Notes: generated by a model from the sequence alone, not told the origin. DNA of 64,000 bases from Citrus sinensis (GCF_022201045.2 NC_068559.1:3136501-3200500), one strand, 5' to 3'; shown: positions 1 to 12,054, counted from the stretch's first letter. A program made the numbers and translations.

Positions 1-3000
1 GGTTCTTTCTTTTCAGCATATCCCACAACAGGTGAGACTTTACTGAGTTCTCTAGTGCTGTAAACAAGGTTAAATGTATTTGGTTCAAATTCCAGTCTAG
101 TCATCAAAGATCTTTTTCATGTTCATATGTGCTAAAATATGCTACTGAAGGACAGGTTATTTTTTGAACATGCTACTAGGTTCCTTTTCTAGGTCTGCAG
201 TTAATCATGAAAGTGGAGCAAAAACTGGCTTATCAGGAGTTATAACAGGCATAATAATGGCCTGTGCCCTTTTATTCATGACCCCATTGTTTGAACACAT
301 ACCACAGGTTAGTTACCAGGTTGGTTTATTTGCTTGACAGGATCTTGGTTAAAGCACCATTTTCTACTTATTACATTAATTTATCAGCTTTTCTAGGTCT
401 ACGAAATGGTTGTTGTCAATTAGTGCAGCTAGTAAAATCTCTTGAGATGTTACAAGAGGTTTGGGGTTTAAACTGCACTCACATAGATAGGCATAGGGAG
501 GCGATTTATTTTCTAGTCGTGCAATGTTTTTTGTTTTTCTTAAAAAAGATCCTGATCTAGGAAATTGGAAAGCTTTAAACTGATGGGATTTTGCTGCTGA
601 TATTTCTTATTTCAGTTATCTTCACATGTTTTTAATATCGAGTAATTAATTATGATCATATTAGTTTGAAATGCTAATTACACAATTTATTATCTTCATC
701 ACCTTGCAGTGTGCCTTGGCTGCAATAGTAGTCTCTGCTGTGATGGGACTGGTAAGTTTGCTAAACTTAAGTGCTGAAGGTTGATTCTAATAGGTTCACT
801 TATGCTTTGCAATGTTAGACCATACAATTAATTACCTATGAGATATATAAGATCAATTCAATAAGAACAGATTTATATGCCCAATCGGTAATGAAAATCA
901 TACGTGAAAGTTGAACAATTTACACAAATTAGTATTGAAGTAATAGAATTTTTATGTTTTTATTATCAGCATTTTAGTCTCTTGCTCGGATGTACTTTCA
1001 TGATACCTACTGGTGAAGTGTATTGAGTGCAACGATGTTATTTTGAATGTTTGTCATTTCAGGTGGATTATGATGAGGCTATCTTTTTGTGGCATGTAGA
1101 TAAAAAGGATTTTCTGCTTTGGACCATTACTAGCATTACAACTTTATTCCTTGGTATTGAGATTGGCGTCCTTGTTGGGGTAAGAATTCAAAGCAGTTAT
1201 GTAAAGTGGAATCATGAACATATCCGTGTATTGAAAAGAGATCATCTAACTCTTAATTGACTGAATTTATAGGTTGGTGCTTCACTTGCTTTCGTCATTC
1301 ATGAGTCAGCAAATCCTCATATTGGTAAGTGGAAGGTTGTTTATGCATGTTACTACATGGACCATGGGAATAGTTATAATCTTCTGCATCATCTGTCATG
1401 CATACTGCCTTTTATTTATTATTTTATTTCCATCTCAATCCTTTTATCTGGTTCTGCCTTGAGTTTGCAGATTTTCTGGTTGGTCCATCGTCATTGTTAT
1501 CATCTTTGTCAAAGTTTTCCATGATTGTAGTAATTGATGGTATTATCATAAATCATTATCTGTATAATGATTCTGCAAATTGCATTTCATACCTCATCTC
1601 TATGAGGACCAGCTACAGTAATCCTGGCTTTCGTTTCCTTTCCTTTCCATTCCTACACTCTTTTGGCTTAAAGTTTAACCTATGATGTCCTTTTTACCAA
1701 TGGATATCTTGGGTTTATATTGGACAGATTGAAATTATGTAAAATTAGATGCTGTAGTGCCTTCACTCTGTGTTCTATTTTAGATGAAACTAAAGATTTA
1801 CTAGTTTGACAATGCCCTGATTCTGTTAATACTCACCTTCAGCTTGATGTTTGAGACCGTAGAATATGCTTTTTCCTTGAGCAGCTGCTTATTTTATATT
1901 TGGTGTATGCTACAGCTATCTTGGGACGTCTTCCAGGCACTACTGTCTACAGAAACACTCAGCAATACCCAGAAGCATATACTTACCACGGAATAGTAAT
2001 TGTTCGCATAGATGCACCTATCTACTTTGCAAATATAAGTTTCATAAAAGACAGGTGAAGATTTATGCTAACCAAAATCAACAAAATCCAAACAACTGGA
2101 CTTGTCATCTCGCATCTTTTATTATTATTATTATTATTTTGGGATATTGTCTGTCAGATTCTTTCCAAATAAATAAAATAAAATTAAGTTCATCCAAATG
2201 TCTTCTCAGGCTACGGGAATATGAAGTTGATGTTGATAGATCGACAAGGCGTGGACCGGAAGTTGAAAGAATTTACTTTGTGATCTTAGAGATGGCACGT
2301 AAGTTGTACTTCTCCTATCCTTCGTGTCTGGTCGTAGAGAAGCACATATTTATATCTTTCTCTATGATTGTGCTCAAACACGGTGCTAGATCTTTACTTC
2401 TAAATATTAGCAATCTTATTTTAGTTATGAAGAATTTTTATGGCTGTTTTAAGATTTTCATGTCATAGAGAAGCATATATCTGGTTCTAATGGAAAATGT
2501 GATTAAGTTTTGTGTCATCCATGAAACTTCTTAAATCCTTTTCTTTATATATCAATGTTCTTAAACTTTAATGCAGCTGTTACCTATATCGATTCTAGTG
2601 CTGTTCAGGCCTTGAAAGACTTGTATCAAGAATACAAATCAAGGGGCATTCAGGTTGAGTATCGCACTTTATGACTACATGTTGTTCAAGAGCCTTATTT
2701 TAGAAAAATTGTGTGAATCATTGGGTTTGTTTTACAGATTGCCATTTCCAATCTGAATCATGAGGTTCTCCTGACTTTGTCCAAATCGGGTGTTGTTGAT
2801 CTGATTGGCAAGGAGTGGTACTTTGTGAGAGCCCATGATGCCGTTCAAGTTTGCCTCCAGCATGTACAGAGCTTGAAAGAAACTGCTAATGCACCTAATC
2901 CTTTACCTGATGACAATCTAAGTTTTCTCCAGAGATTACTCAAATCTCGTGGGGAAGATTTATCAATTGCTGAGCTAGAGTCGGGTGCTCAAAGGCCTCC

Positions 3001-3055
3001 AGATTTCAAGAACACGGACCCTAAGTTGGAGCCCCTACTATCACGCAAGACGTGA
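1..3055 (+). CDS. SULTR4: Group-4 sulfate transporter (SULTR4-like), 3' part of gene
   Basis: Nine exons can be joined in one frame: 1-31 (continues upstream), 180-307, 710-751, 1063-1179, 1273-1324, 1916-2054, 2210-2298, 2577-2653 and 2738-3055 (TGA). All junctions are GT-AG and the phases agree. The product reads through the SulP core ([15 protein letters not shown], then DYDEAIFLW and [10 protein letters not shown], the last transmembrane part) into a STAS domain containing [16 protein letters not shown] and [13 protein letters not shown]. The C-terminal tail ends in EPLLSRKT. From established knowledge, group-4 SULTRs sit in the tonoplast and release stored sulfate from the vacuole. The order of motifs and the tail fit group 4 better than the plasma-membrane groups, but I could not run a tree. 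No frame breaks are visible. The 5' half lies outside the window. The 3' UTR probably occupies about 3056-3260. Confidence 0.93.
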
Positions 3056-3446
3056 ATTTGCATTCTTGCTTCTCCCTCAAACATAAAATGATGCCAATTT
3101 TTAGCAAGGCACGTAAATGTCTTTTGTCCGGCTGCAGCCATTAAAATTTGATTGTTTCTTGTAGTTAGTCTTCCTTAGTGTAAAATGTAATGCCATATGC
3201 TGCAAATATAGACTTCGATTTCTTGTACGTAATTGGTCCATCCCCCATTTGTTAGGACTCGTGAGTATGTATTATTAGCAACAGATCTGATAATACCCTA
3301 TTCTTTATCAAACAAGATTTTGTAATTAGTAATGTTCTCTTCTTTCATTAACTGTTTTATCTCGGTAATTAATTCTGTTACATAGTCAATTAATTAAGTG
3401 ATTATATCAGCCCCTCCAATTTGATATTGCTGTTAGAAGCTAAATT

Positions 3447-3498
3447 GTCCCACATCGGATACGAGCGAGAAGCCCGTGAGGGTAAGGCGGTATAAATA
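3447..3498 (+). promoter_or_regulatory. snRNA promoter: USE plus TATA box
   Basis: The upstream sequence element GTCCCACATCG (3447-3457) matches the plant snRNA USE consensus RTCCCACATCG exactly. A TATA box, TATAAATA, lies at 3491-3498. The gap between them is 33 bases. In plants this roughly four-helical-turn spacing specifies RNA polymerase II snRNA genes, while U6-type Pol III genes have about 23-24 bases. The start site expected about 31 bases past the TATA box coincides with the U12-like sequence. Confidence 0.9.
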
Positions 3499-3521
3499 AT
3501 GGAATTGGTGCGACCCTAGAA

Positions 3522-3690
3522 CTTGCCTTAAACTAATGAGTAAGGAAAACAAAGCGAGCGGTGAGAGCCGGTCGCCGCGCCATTGCAAAAACTGTGCGCA
3601 GGAATTTATGGAGGGGTAATAGGCTGGCCCGAGCGTTGACGCTGCTTACTTTCGCAGAACTCGCTTGGGCGGGCCTCCCAAAATTGGTTA
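3522..3690 (+). ncRNA. U12: U12 minor-spliceosome snRNA
   Basis: The transcript expected from the USE/TATA promoter begins with TGCCTTAAACTAATGAGTAA followed by GGAAAACAA. This is nearly identical to the conserved 5' end of U12 snRNA, which pairs through GAGTAAGGA with the branch site of U12-type introns. Downstream, GGAATTTATGGAGG (about 3600-3613) contains an Sm-like site, AATTTATGG. A long 3' stem follows: GGAGG with CCTCC, and GGCTGGCCCGAGCG with CGCTTGGGCGGGCC. This matches the layout of U12 (5' branch-recognition region, stem-loops, Sm site, large 3' hairpin). The exact 3' end is inferred from the stem and the 3' box. A short open frame over the same bases (3561-3746) is incidental. The gene lies about 470 bases past the sulfate transporter stop. 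Confidence 0.88.
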
Positions 3691-3700
3691 ACCCCACCCC

Positions 3701-3717
3701 CAAAGCCCAGTATCAAA
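3701..3717 (+). terminator. snRNA 3'-box-like element
   Basis: CAAAGCCCAGTATCAAA resembles the plant snRNA 3' box (CA, 3-10 bases, AGTNNAA), with one extra base before the final AA. It lies a few bases past the end of the terminal U12 stem, where such a processing signal is expected. Confidence 0.55.
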
Positions 3718-3749
3718 ATTTTCTCATGTTACTAACGGTAAAGTGACGG

Positions 3750-4487
3750 TTAGAAATTATGAAATTGAGTCTACAAATCTTGACGAAAACTTAAATGATT
3801 GGATGAGCTGATAGCTATTCTTCATTCAATTAGTGTCCTGATTGAGGCCTTGTATTATGATTTTCTTTAAAAATGAAAGGGGTGGTATGGATTGCTAGAA
3901 CCCCATGAATGAATAACAAAATTACTGATACATATCTTGATAATCCTAGATGTCCCAGCTATTAATGAATGTGAAAGGGAGATGAATAAGCATTTTGGTC
4001 TAGTGAATGAGAATATAATTAGATGGGAGATAGAAGAAGAGAAAGAAGCTAATTCTAAGCATCTCTTATAGGATTCACTAATCAGTGGACTGATTATTGT
4101 CCCATTTTTTGTATGTATTTTTCCAAAAGAAAATGACTCAAATGATTATTCGTTCGCTGAAACCTAAAGTAATATTATATTATAGTAGCAATCACCATTG
4201 TTTTAATTTTAACTAAACCTAAAAATATCAAATTAGAATCTTTAGGGTGCATTTAGTATTGTTTTAAAGGGTTGTTTCTGTATTTATGTTATAATATAAT
4301 TATGATTGGTTTTTCATGAATTTGAAAACGCGTTTAATAATTTATTTTAAAATTAGAATTTGGAAATACATTAAAAAAATATTTAGTAGTTTCTTTAAAA
4401 TTAATAATAATATATTTTAAAAAAATAATAAACAAATAATGAAAATAGTAATTTTGCATATGTATCGTAAATCAGCACCGATATTCT
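3750..4487. other. Intergenic, AT-rich, nothing recognised
   Basis: I see no coding frame of interest, RNA gene or clear repeat here. Long A/T runs become common after 4200. Confidence 0.6.
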
Positions 4488-5433
4488 CACAAAGCTAAGC
4501 ACAAAGTTTTGCACAAAACGGTTCGTTTTGTATAAAGTATAAAAGCCATTTACACTTACAAGTAGCAACACCACACACGCACCGAACAAAGAGTGCAACA
4601 ATGTTTCTCCCGTCTCTCTCTCTCTCGCTCTCATTCTCCCTCTTTTATCCCACACCACACCACAGTGCAGCAACCATACTAATGCTGATGATGTTACGAA
4701 TGATACAAAGGTTCCCATTCAGAGGAACAATTGCTGCAGTCCTTGGCAATCATAAGCAATTTTGAAGAACCCAATCAAACCAAACTGAGAAGGTCTCTCA
4801 TGTAAGAACAAAATTCAAGCAACCATAAGCAAAGCAATCAACATTAATCACCAAATTAATATATGCTCTGTGTAAATAATTTGAAGATCACGATATCCTT
4901 AACCAGAATAATAACCATTCAAAAAATCTATGAAGTCTCAAAAACATATTAATTAATCTTTAACAATTAAGCAGTCTGCATCTTTAATTACAAATTAATC
5001 TTTAATCAATTAAGCCGATTGTGTTGGGGGTTAGAGAGCGATGCAGCTAAGATCGAGAGAATGAAGACAACGGAGCCGAGAGAGTGAGGAAGATCGGAGC
5101 AGAGAGAGTGAGGGAAATCGGAGCCGAGAGAGTGAGGGAGATCAGAGCCCAGGGAGCCAGCTAGATGCTTCAAGCGAGAGACGAGAGAGTTGTCACAGTT
5201 GCTGCCTCGTGAGGGAGAACAGAGCTGATATCGAGCTTGTGTGCACACGGGAGAGAGAAAAATGTTGCTGTGTGGTGGGGGAGAAAGGAGGGAGACGAGA
5301 GAGAGAGATGGGAGGAACATTGCTGCATGATTTGTTGCATGCGTGTGTGGTGTTGTTGTTTGCACGTGTGAATGGCTTTTATATTTTGTACAAAACGAAC
5401 CATTTTATGGAAAGCTTTGTGCTTAGCTTTGTG
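4488..5433. mobile_element. Non-autonomous Mutator-like element with long TIRs
   Basis: About 170 bases at each end are inverted copies of each other. The left end starts CACAAAGCTAAGCACAAAG (4488) and the right end closes CTTTGTGCTTAGCTTTGTG (5433). The arms share further blocks, including the ACAAAACG/GGTTCGTTTTGTA region, TATAAAAGCCATT, CAACACCACACACGC and a CT-rich stretch. Long TIRs on a sub-kilobase, gene-less element fit a deleted MULE. Flanking bases (ATATTCT against ATATCAT) suggest only a worn target duplication. The small frames inside are low-complexity CT/GA translations, not genes. Confidence 0.75.
5071..5155. repeat. 24-bp minisatellite inside the element
   Basis: About 3.5 units of 24 bases, each close to CGGAGCCGAGAGAGTGAGGG plus AAAT, begin at 5071, 5095 and 5119, then decay. 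On the minus strand this gives an 8-residue protein periodicity in a spurious frame. Confidence 0.8.
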
Positions 5434-5868
5434 ATATCATCATTTTCCATCGTAAATAGGCTATAATATTTTATTTTTTTTTTCTAGGACCCACCTGATT
5501 TGATTGGACATAAAAAGTAAAGGATGAATTTACTATGCGGTGGGGCCTAAAGAATATTATAATCTTTAGAAAACATCGAGGTAACGTTTCCTACTTTGCT
5601 TCTAAATTTTTGTAAAATAGGTGCAACTCACGGGCGGGTGGCTAAATGGCATAACAATATAATTTACATAAAATCAAAAATCGCGTCTAATAATTTAAAA
5701 ATATTTAATGATTACTTACATTTGATTTATTCAAAATAATTTACATTAACTCATTATGTATCTTAATAAGATTCATAACTCATTCTCACCCAAAAAAAAA
5801 AAGCTAAAAATTATTGCCCCCAAGCACGTTTTCCTATTTTATGTGGCTGTAAACACTCCACTAAAAAT
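5434..5868. other. Intergenic, nothing recognised
   Basis: AT-rich spacer between two TIR elements. No gene or RNA signal seen. Confidence 0.5.
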
Positions 5869-6484
5869 AGGTAATTTTTAAAAACCTCCCCTGAGATTTG
5901 AGCTTGTTACAAGTAGATGGCGAGAATTAATTTATTTATAAAAAACCTCCTACCGTCAGTTAATTTTAACATTGACCGTTAGTTGACTGTATAAAGACAA
6001 TATTATCCTTAACAATAGTTTGTAGATAGAAATGACTAAAAAAAAACTAAAATTGTTAGCTATTTTATCCTCTTTAAATTATTGATATTTTCTTAAAGTT
6101 CCTACAAAAAAGATAAAATTAAAAACTTGAAAAATTCTCTTTAAATTATTGATATTTCCTTAAAGTTCCTACAAGAAAGATAAAATTAAAAACTTGAAAA
6201 TGAAATAGTCATAATCTTTACCTATGATATTGTAAATCTTTGGAATTGACAAGGATAAAATTGTCAAAAAATAGAGTTTGTGCTTTTCGCGCCAATAATT
6301 TTAGATTTTTTTTTAATTATGTCAGTCTATAAACTATTGTTAAGGGCAATATTGTCTTTGCATAGTCAACTAACGGTCAATGTTAAAATTAACTGACGGT
6401 AGGGGATTTTTTACAAATAAACAGATTCTCACCATCTACTTGTAACAAGCCCAAACCTCAGGGGAGATTTTTAAAAATTACCCC
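5869..6484. mobile_element. MITE with ~160-bp TIRs and 9-bp target duplication
   Basis: The left end AGGTAATTTTTAAAAACCTC is mirrored at the right end (…TTTTTAAAAATTACCCC reversed). The match runs about 160 bases, through CTTGTTACAAGTAGATGG, CCGTCAGTTAATTTTAAC and TTAACAATAGTTT. The element is flanked by ACTAAAAAT (5860-5868) and ACCAAAAAT (6485-6493), a 9-base duplication with one mismatch, as expected for a MULE-derived MITE. No coding capacity. Confidence 0.85.
6070..6202. repeat. 67-bp tandem duplication inside the MITE
   Basis: Two copies of a block beginning CTCTTTAAATTATTGATATT and ending AAAATTAAAAACTTGAAAA start at 6070 and 6137 and are nearly identical, so the duplication is recent. 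Confidence 0.85.
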
Positions 6485-6493
6485 ACCAAAAAT

Positions 6494-7317
6494 ACACCTT
6501 AACCTCCTACTTCCATAACATCAACTTTGGTTGCTGCCTTGATAATTACACTGAAAACTTTATGTTAACACTAACAGTATATTGAATATTAACTCCTCCT
6601 ATGGAAGGACGAACAATAATTCACTAGCTAGAGAGGCTGCTGCTACTACAGTCCATATGTTTATTTGCACATTTTCCATCACTTTTTTTTTTGAAAGGTC
6701 AGTTTTTATCACTTTCTGTATATTCTTTTTTCATGCTTGGTGGTCTTCTCATGCCTCAAATGACATCAAAATTACAGATGACTTTTGATGTACACGGCAG
6801 AGAGTGTGCTTGTCCTGAACATGAAAACTGAACGAATGGTGATTAAACTCATGAGCTTCCCATGATTCCAAGCCAATGCACATTTGACAAGTCATCAAGC
6901 TCAATCAATAGTGATATCTCCAATATGGGAGAGAAATGAGATGAACTCACTACCCACCTAACAGTGCTCTGTCATGTGGTAGAATTGTGGGACCCATAGT
7001 AAATTTCATTAATTTTTTAAATATAAAATTTAATAGGTCTTTTAACAGGACCTATTGGTGATCTCATTTTAGAACCAATGTTTTGTCATGTGGTAGAATA
7101 CCATTGGATAAGGTCACCACCTCATTTTATGAGTTACATGTAGTATATGTCCTTTTTTTTGTTTTTAAATTTGTATCAAGTTGCATTGATTTGACAACCT
7201 TAATGTAATATTGTTCCCTCTTTTCTTAATTTTTTTTTTAAAAATACATCTTTTTGTGTGCTCGTGATTTATACATGATATGATTTTATTAGACACGTGT
7301 CCATGCACTTTATTAAA
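6494..7317. other. Intergenic, possible small decayed repeat
   Basis: No convincing gene. A short phrase (TGTCATGTGGTAGAAT) occurs twice, near 6971 and 7083, which may mark a small worn element. A frame at 6582-6788 has no recognisable content. Confidence 0.4.
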
Positions 7318-7624
7318 GTTCCATTTAGTAAAAATTATTAGTAGAACTTTTACTAATAGGGAAGATTTTATTGAAAAAATTTTAATTGTTTGGTTGTAAA
7401 TGAGAGTTTTTATTAAAATTGTAAAATTAATTTATTAGGTAAATTTTTTAAGGTTATGTTACAAAAAGAATGAAATAAGTTTGTCAAATAAATAAATAAT
7501 ATTTTAATATTTAAAAAAAATTCAACCTCTACTTTTAAAAATCTAAAATTTGAGTTTTTACTAATAGAGGTAAAATATCTTATTTAATTTTCAAAAGCTC
7601 TACTAAAAAAGTTACCAAACAACA
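7318..7624. mobile_element. Probable short MITE
   Basis: The left end TTTAGTAAAAATTATTAGTA with GAACTTTT is mirrored at the right end by AAAAGCTCTACTAAAAAAGT followed by TACCAAA. Further short inverted matches lie inside (TTTTTACTAATAG). The arms are imperfect and I could not settle the target duplication. Confidence 0.5.
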
Positions 7625-9900
7625 TTAAAAAAAATTAGGAGAAGTTTATGAAATTAAATAAGTACTTATGATTATTAAATAGCTATAACAAACATGCACT
7701 AAAATAAAGATAAGGATGAGGAGGGCATGCAAATATACATATGTAATTGGAGATGTGATATTTGTGTTGCATAAATTAGTAAATGTATTACTTGGCATAA
7801 TTAATATAAAAATAATGAGTAGAGTATCGTTCCACATAAATTACATATACTATTAGCTATTAAAATTATTATGACCTTAATTTATTCAAATGAATGATTA
7901 AGATGACTAGAGTTGAGAAAAAAAATAAAATAAAGCAACTAAAGTTTAAATACGGATGTAAGCAATAACAAAAATTATCAAGAGATTAGAACACTATGAC
8001 ATCCAATTTCATTACAATCAATCCAATTTAATCATTCATGTATGATTATTACTCCTATTGACAGTGAATTTTCTTAAACTATTCAATATCATCTTTCGAG
8101 TAATATAAAAAAATAACCCCACATATTAACCAACTACAACTCTATATGAATTTAAATATACAATAAGTTCAAAGTTCTATGAAATTTATAAAGCTGCAAG
8201 AATCAGGTTAGCACACCTCTATCTCCCATGTAATTCATGGCATTTATTATGTAAAGCAAAAATATATAAATCTTCTCTTGATCTTATTAAGTATCCTTAA
8301 ATAATTGAAATATTGGTTAGATATTTAAAAAAATATCATGCACAAAAATGAACACTAAATCATGAAATAATAAACTAAAAATAACATACATTTATATAAT
8401 TAAATATTTATAGTTAGACTACATCGTAGTACTAAAAAATATAAAAATATAATTTCCACTTTTTTCCCAAATGCACTTATGATAAAAATATATATTCAAA
8501 ATTAAGATAAAAATAGTGTAATAAAACAAAAAAAAAACTTAAGAAAACACTAAAATAATATATTTAATGTAAACACATCAATTTATATAAAATTACTCGA
8601 GACGAAAACATTTTTAATTACAAAACAAATCATTAGTTTGAATTGATTTTGTCTTTATGCAAATAAAATTGGTCGACCGTCACGCGGTCGTACTCCCCCC
8701 CCCCCCCCCCCCCTCCCAAAAAACAAAAATACTGGCATGAGGACAGACTTAATGGGGTCGAAAAATTTGGACAGAAGGTCCCAATTGATATTTAGCCTAC
8801 TTCTTGGACAATTTTATGTTTGTGCCCCTCAATTTAGAGATTCTTAATCATGACCACCCGAAGATTCGTAGTTTCTTCATTCTAGCCCCGCACATCGAAC
8901 CAAAACTTAGCTCTGCCAATATTTGTTTATCATAATGGCTATGATCCTTGCCTTAAAGGAATATGGTGATACTTGATCGAGAAGGTCCTTTGATTCAAAT
9001 CATGATCTCATTTGATTCCTGCTAGATGATACATAATTAGCTAGCTAGGAGTATTCAAGTTTGAGACCTGATCAAGATTGTCATCTATCGCGCATAGTTC
9101 TTTGTTTCTTATGCCGCCATTGGAACTCAAGAATGATTTTTCTTTTTCTTTTCTTTTTTAATTTTTGCCTTAAGGGAATATGGTGATAGTGCTGCACGAT
9201 GCACTTGGATAAAAAAGACAAACCTGTCAAAAACTATAGGAACAAGAAATGATTTTTGATTTGTCAAAGAAATGTATTTATGTATTTCTGGAGATTAAGT
9301 TTTGTTCTAGCGACAGGTGCATGTGCAACATCGTTTGATGCTCATCAGCTCTTCAAGATTTCCATTAATTTGCCAACTTCTTTTTTGCTTTTTTGGGTTA
9401 AATCATAGAATAATCAAGTAAATCGACAAAAGAAAAAAAAAAAGAAGAAGCCATGATCAGTAATTGGAAAGTAAATAACAAAACTAGAGAGATCCTGAAA
9501 ATTGGTTAAAAGGAATCCAAGTGGTCCTTCTCTATAAATCATAACGCAAAGATATGACAGTCATGAGCATGACTGCTAGTTATCGATACATGCATTTATT
9601 GAATTCTCTTCTAGTTCTAGAGAATTATTATTATTATTATTGCTAGCTAGTGTCTGTCGACAAATCACTTCAATCCATATGAAAGAAAAGTATGGACAAA
9701 TTTTGTATTCTTTCGAAAAGAGAAAAATATCATATCATAGAAAATTAATTAATTGATTAATTATCAAAACTAAATAGGTTATATATGCAAGTTAGCATTT
9801 GGGTTGATAGCTGAGAAGAGAATGGAAGTATCTGACATAGGCAAAGGAAAGAGTATCAAAAGCTAGTGTTGGAGTAAGCCAACTGGGCAATGAAAATTTG
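7625..9900. other. Long AT-rich intergenic region with a poly-C run
   Basis: No gene is visible. The only marked local feature is an uninterrupted run of 19 C at 8695-8713, followed by TCCC. The rest is A/T-rich upstream DNA of the small gene at 10307. Confidence 0.5.
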
Positions 9901-9930
9901 TCTGTTTGGGGAAATGGAGGACCCGCAGAT

Positions 9931-10057
9931 CACGTGGAGTGGAGAAGGATGAAACCCTAATGAGCAATGAGGAATCCAACAAGAGTACAAAACAATTGTC
10001 ATTTACAAATCTCCTCTAATCCCTTCTCAACCAATTAGCATTTATCTCCCACGTGGG
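9931..10057 (+). promoter_or_regulatory. Two G-boxes and a CCAAT box upstream of the TIGR01589 gene
   Basis: CACGTG occurs at 9931-9936 and again in the 10-base palindrome CCCACGTGGG (10048-10057). CCAATTAG lies at 10031. A TATATA stretch near 10240 would place transcription start about 30-40 bases before the ATG at 10307. G-boxes bind bZIP and bHLH factors (ABA or light control); their use here is inference. Confidence 0.5.
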
Positions 10058-10306
10058 ACTGCAAAACCCATCTATCCCACCACCACCACCATCTCACACT
10101 TTGCATAATGCACCGATGAATGATCATCTCTCACTTTTTTTCTTATATATTGCTCCCTGCATTACATGTACGATCATGCAACTTGCATCAAACCAAACCC
10201 CTTATCATATATTTTCTGATCTCTCTCTTTTACCCTTATATATCTCTACATACATTTTTTATTTGATCTCTCGCTTTATATAATTTGGACTAGCTGCGAG
10301 AGTATC

Positions 10307-11458
10307 ATGGGGGAGTCTTCTGCTTCTTACATACACATGGTAACTTTACTTTAGTTGATTAATTAATGATTTAATTGATCTTTTTTCGTGTTTATATGTT
10401 TTATCGGGTTATCCTAAGTTTTGATTACACGTGATGTTCATGATTTTGGTGTAATTAATAGGTGCAGCACTTGATAGAGAAGTGTTTGATATTCCGCATG
10501 ACAAAAGAAGAATGCATGGAAGCTCTCTCTAAACATGCAAATATCAAACCTGTCATCACCTCCACTGGTAATAATTACTTTCTAATTTTTCTTGCTCTCG
10601 TGTTGTCATGATCATGCGTTGAACATATATATATATAATCACGCAGGATCAGATGTTTTGCTTAAACAAGTTCCTTTAATTTAATAGGGTTGGATATAGT
10701 TAAGTAATTAATTACCTTTTTCGACTTGATCATAGTGATCACTCGTACGTATTCTATCAAAGCTGTCATGCAAAACAGATCAAGCTGATAGAAGCCCATC
10801 TTTAAAACAGTAATGAAGAACTATAATTAGAAGATTTTGGATTTTCGCCTTACTTTGCTTTGTGACCAAGCGTCTTCGCCTAATTTTAGTTTGCTTCATG
10901 ATCACGTTTTTGCGTTTAATGTTATTCACTATCCATATATAAAATTATGACCTAAGACGGATATGTCAAGTTTAAGGTTTTTGTATGTGCATGGTTTTTT
11001 TTTTTTTTTGGGCCAAAAAAAAAAGAAAATGATACAATCGAAAGCGTAATCTGGTGAAACTGTAGACTTCTACGCGCCTACTAATATTTGGGGAGCATGT
11101 CCACTTTACTCAAAACATGTAAGAGAAGTCATACAGATTTCTAGTCCTTAAGAGGGATTTCAATCTTTTTGTTGATAGAGCGGCTTATCAGTCTTGCTAT
11201 ATATGCCCTTGAAGTGACTGTGCATGGACACTGCCGCAGATTTTTCTAATCATAAACTTTAATCTGTTGTAATTTAAAGGGCTAATTAATACTAATAATT
11301 TGCATGCAGTTTGGAATGAATTAGAGAAAGAAAACAAAGAGTTCTTCGAGGCATACGCGCAATCTCAAAGCAAAGAAGATCGAATGTCCGAGGAAGAGAC
11401 GAATCAAATGATCCAGAAGATGATCTCCACTAATTCCTCCAAATCTCAAAACGACTAA
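10307..11458 (+). CDS. Small plant-specific protein, TIGR01589-type domain
   Basis: Three exons, 10307-10339, 10462-10567 and 11310-11458 (TAA), have GT-AG borders and matching phases and give 95 residues. The first exon codes only MGESSASYIHM. The core (SYIHMVQHLIEKCLIFRMTK, then EECMEALSKHANIKPVITST and VWNELEKENKEFF) is the conserved, uncharacterised plant domain TIGR01589, and it fills most of the protein. The tail is short, charged and Ser/Thr/Gln-rich. There is no signal peptide or membrane segment. The function of the family is unknown to me. The ATG is the only in-frame start next to the domain, and a 5' UTR with TATA and G-boxes precedes it. The gene looks intact. Confidence 0.88.
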
Positions 11459-12054
11459 GACCAAGATTAAACTTAATTCCCCTAGCGAATAACTCTTTGA
11501 AAACGATATATAGGTATAGAAATATATATGTATATATCCTCTCTCGCTCTCAAATAATTAATTCAGCCAAAATCGTAACAACTCTGGCCAATGTTGGTCC
11601 CTTTAGCTCAAGCTTAATGTTGTACTTATATTGAACCAATCAAACAAAATGGTCATCCTGTAATTCCGAATTGACATCAATGTGGTGAAATTTGATTGGA
11701 TGTGCGGATTGTGTTCATATGAAGCTATTTGTGCGTTTATATGAACATGTTTTGGTTGGTATGGTGATGCGATGCTAATGACACCTGGAATCTTCCTGTT
11801 GCGTCGTGGTACAAGGTTATATTTGTCTTTGTGTTGGGTAAGTGGACAGAGAATGGCATGTGATGTTATTAGTCATTTGGTCATTCAGCAAGTGTTAATA
11901 GTAAATGAAGCAAGATATAGTGGTGTGGGGACTCAGCATCTTTGTGTTTGCTATATATATCGTCGCAATCATGTACTTTTGCTTTTAGCAATTGATGAAG
12001 GCGATGCTAATTACCGGTTTTAATTGTGTAAGCCGTTCGTCGAGTATCATCTTT
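11459..12054. other. 3' UTR and intergenic DNA
   Basis: The first part is probably the 3' UTR of the preceding gene. An 83-codon frame at 11772-12023 has no recognisable domain or splice context. Confidence 0.4.

Noticed and set aside
3561..3746. 61-codon open frame
   Set aside because: It lies on the U12 snRNA sequence and has no protein features.
5006..5466. Overlapping frames on both strands with repeated octapeptides
   Set aside because: They translate a GA-rich minisatellite and the TIR of a MULE-type element.
11772..12023. 83-codon frame after the TIGR01589 gene
   Set aside because: No domain, no splice or promoter context, and the composition is that of spacer.
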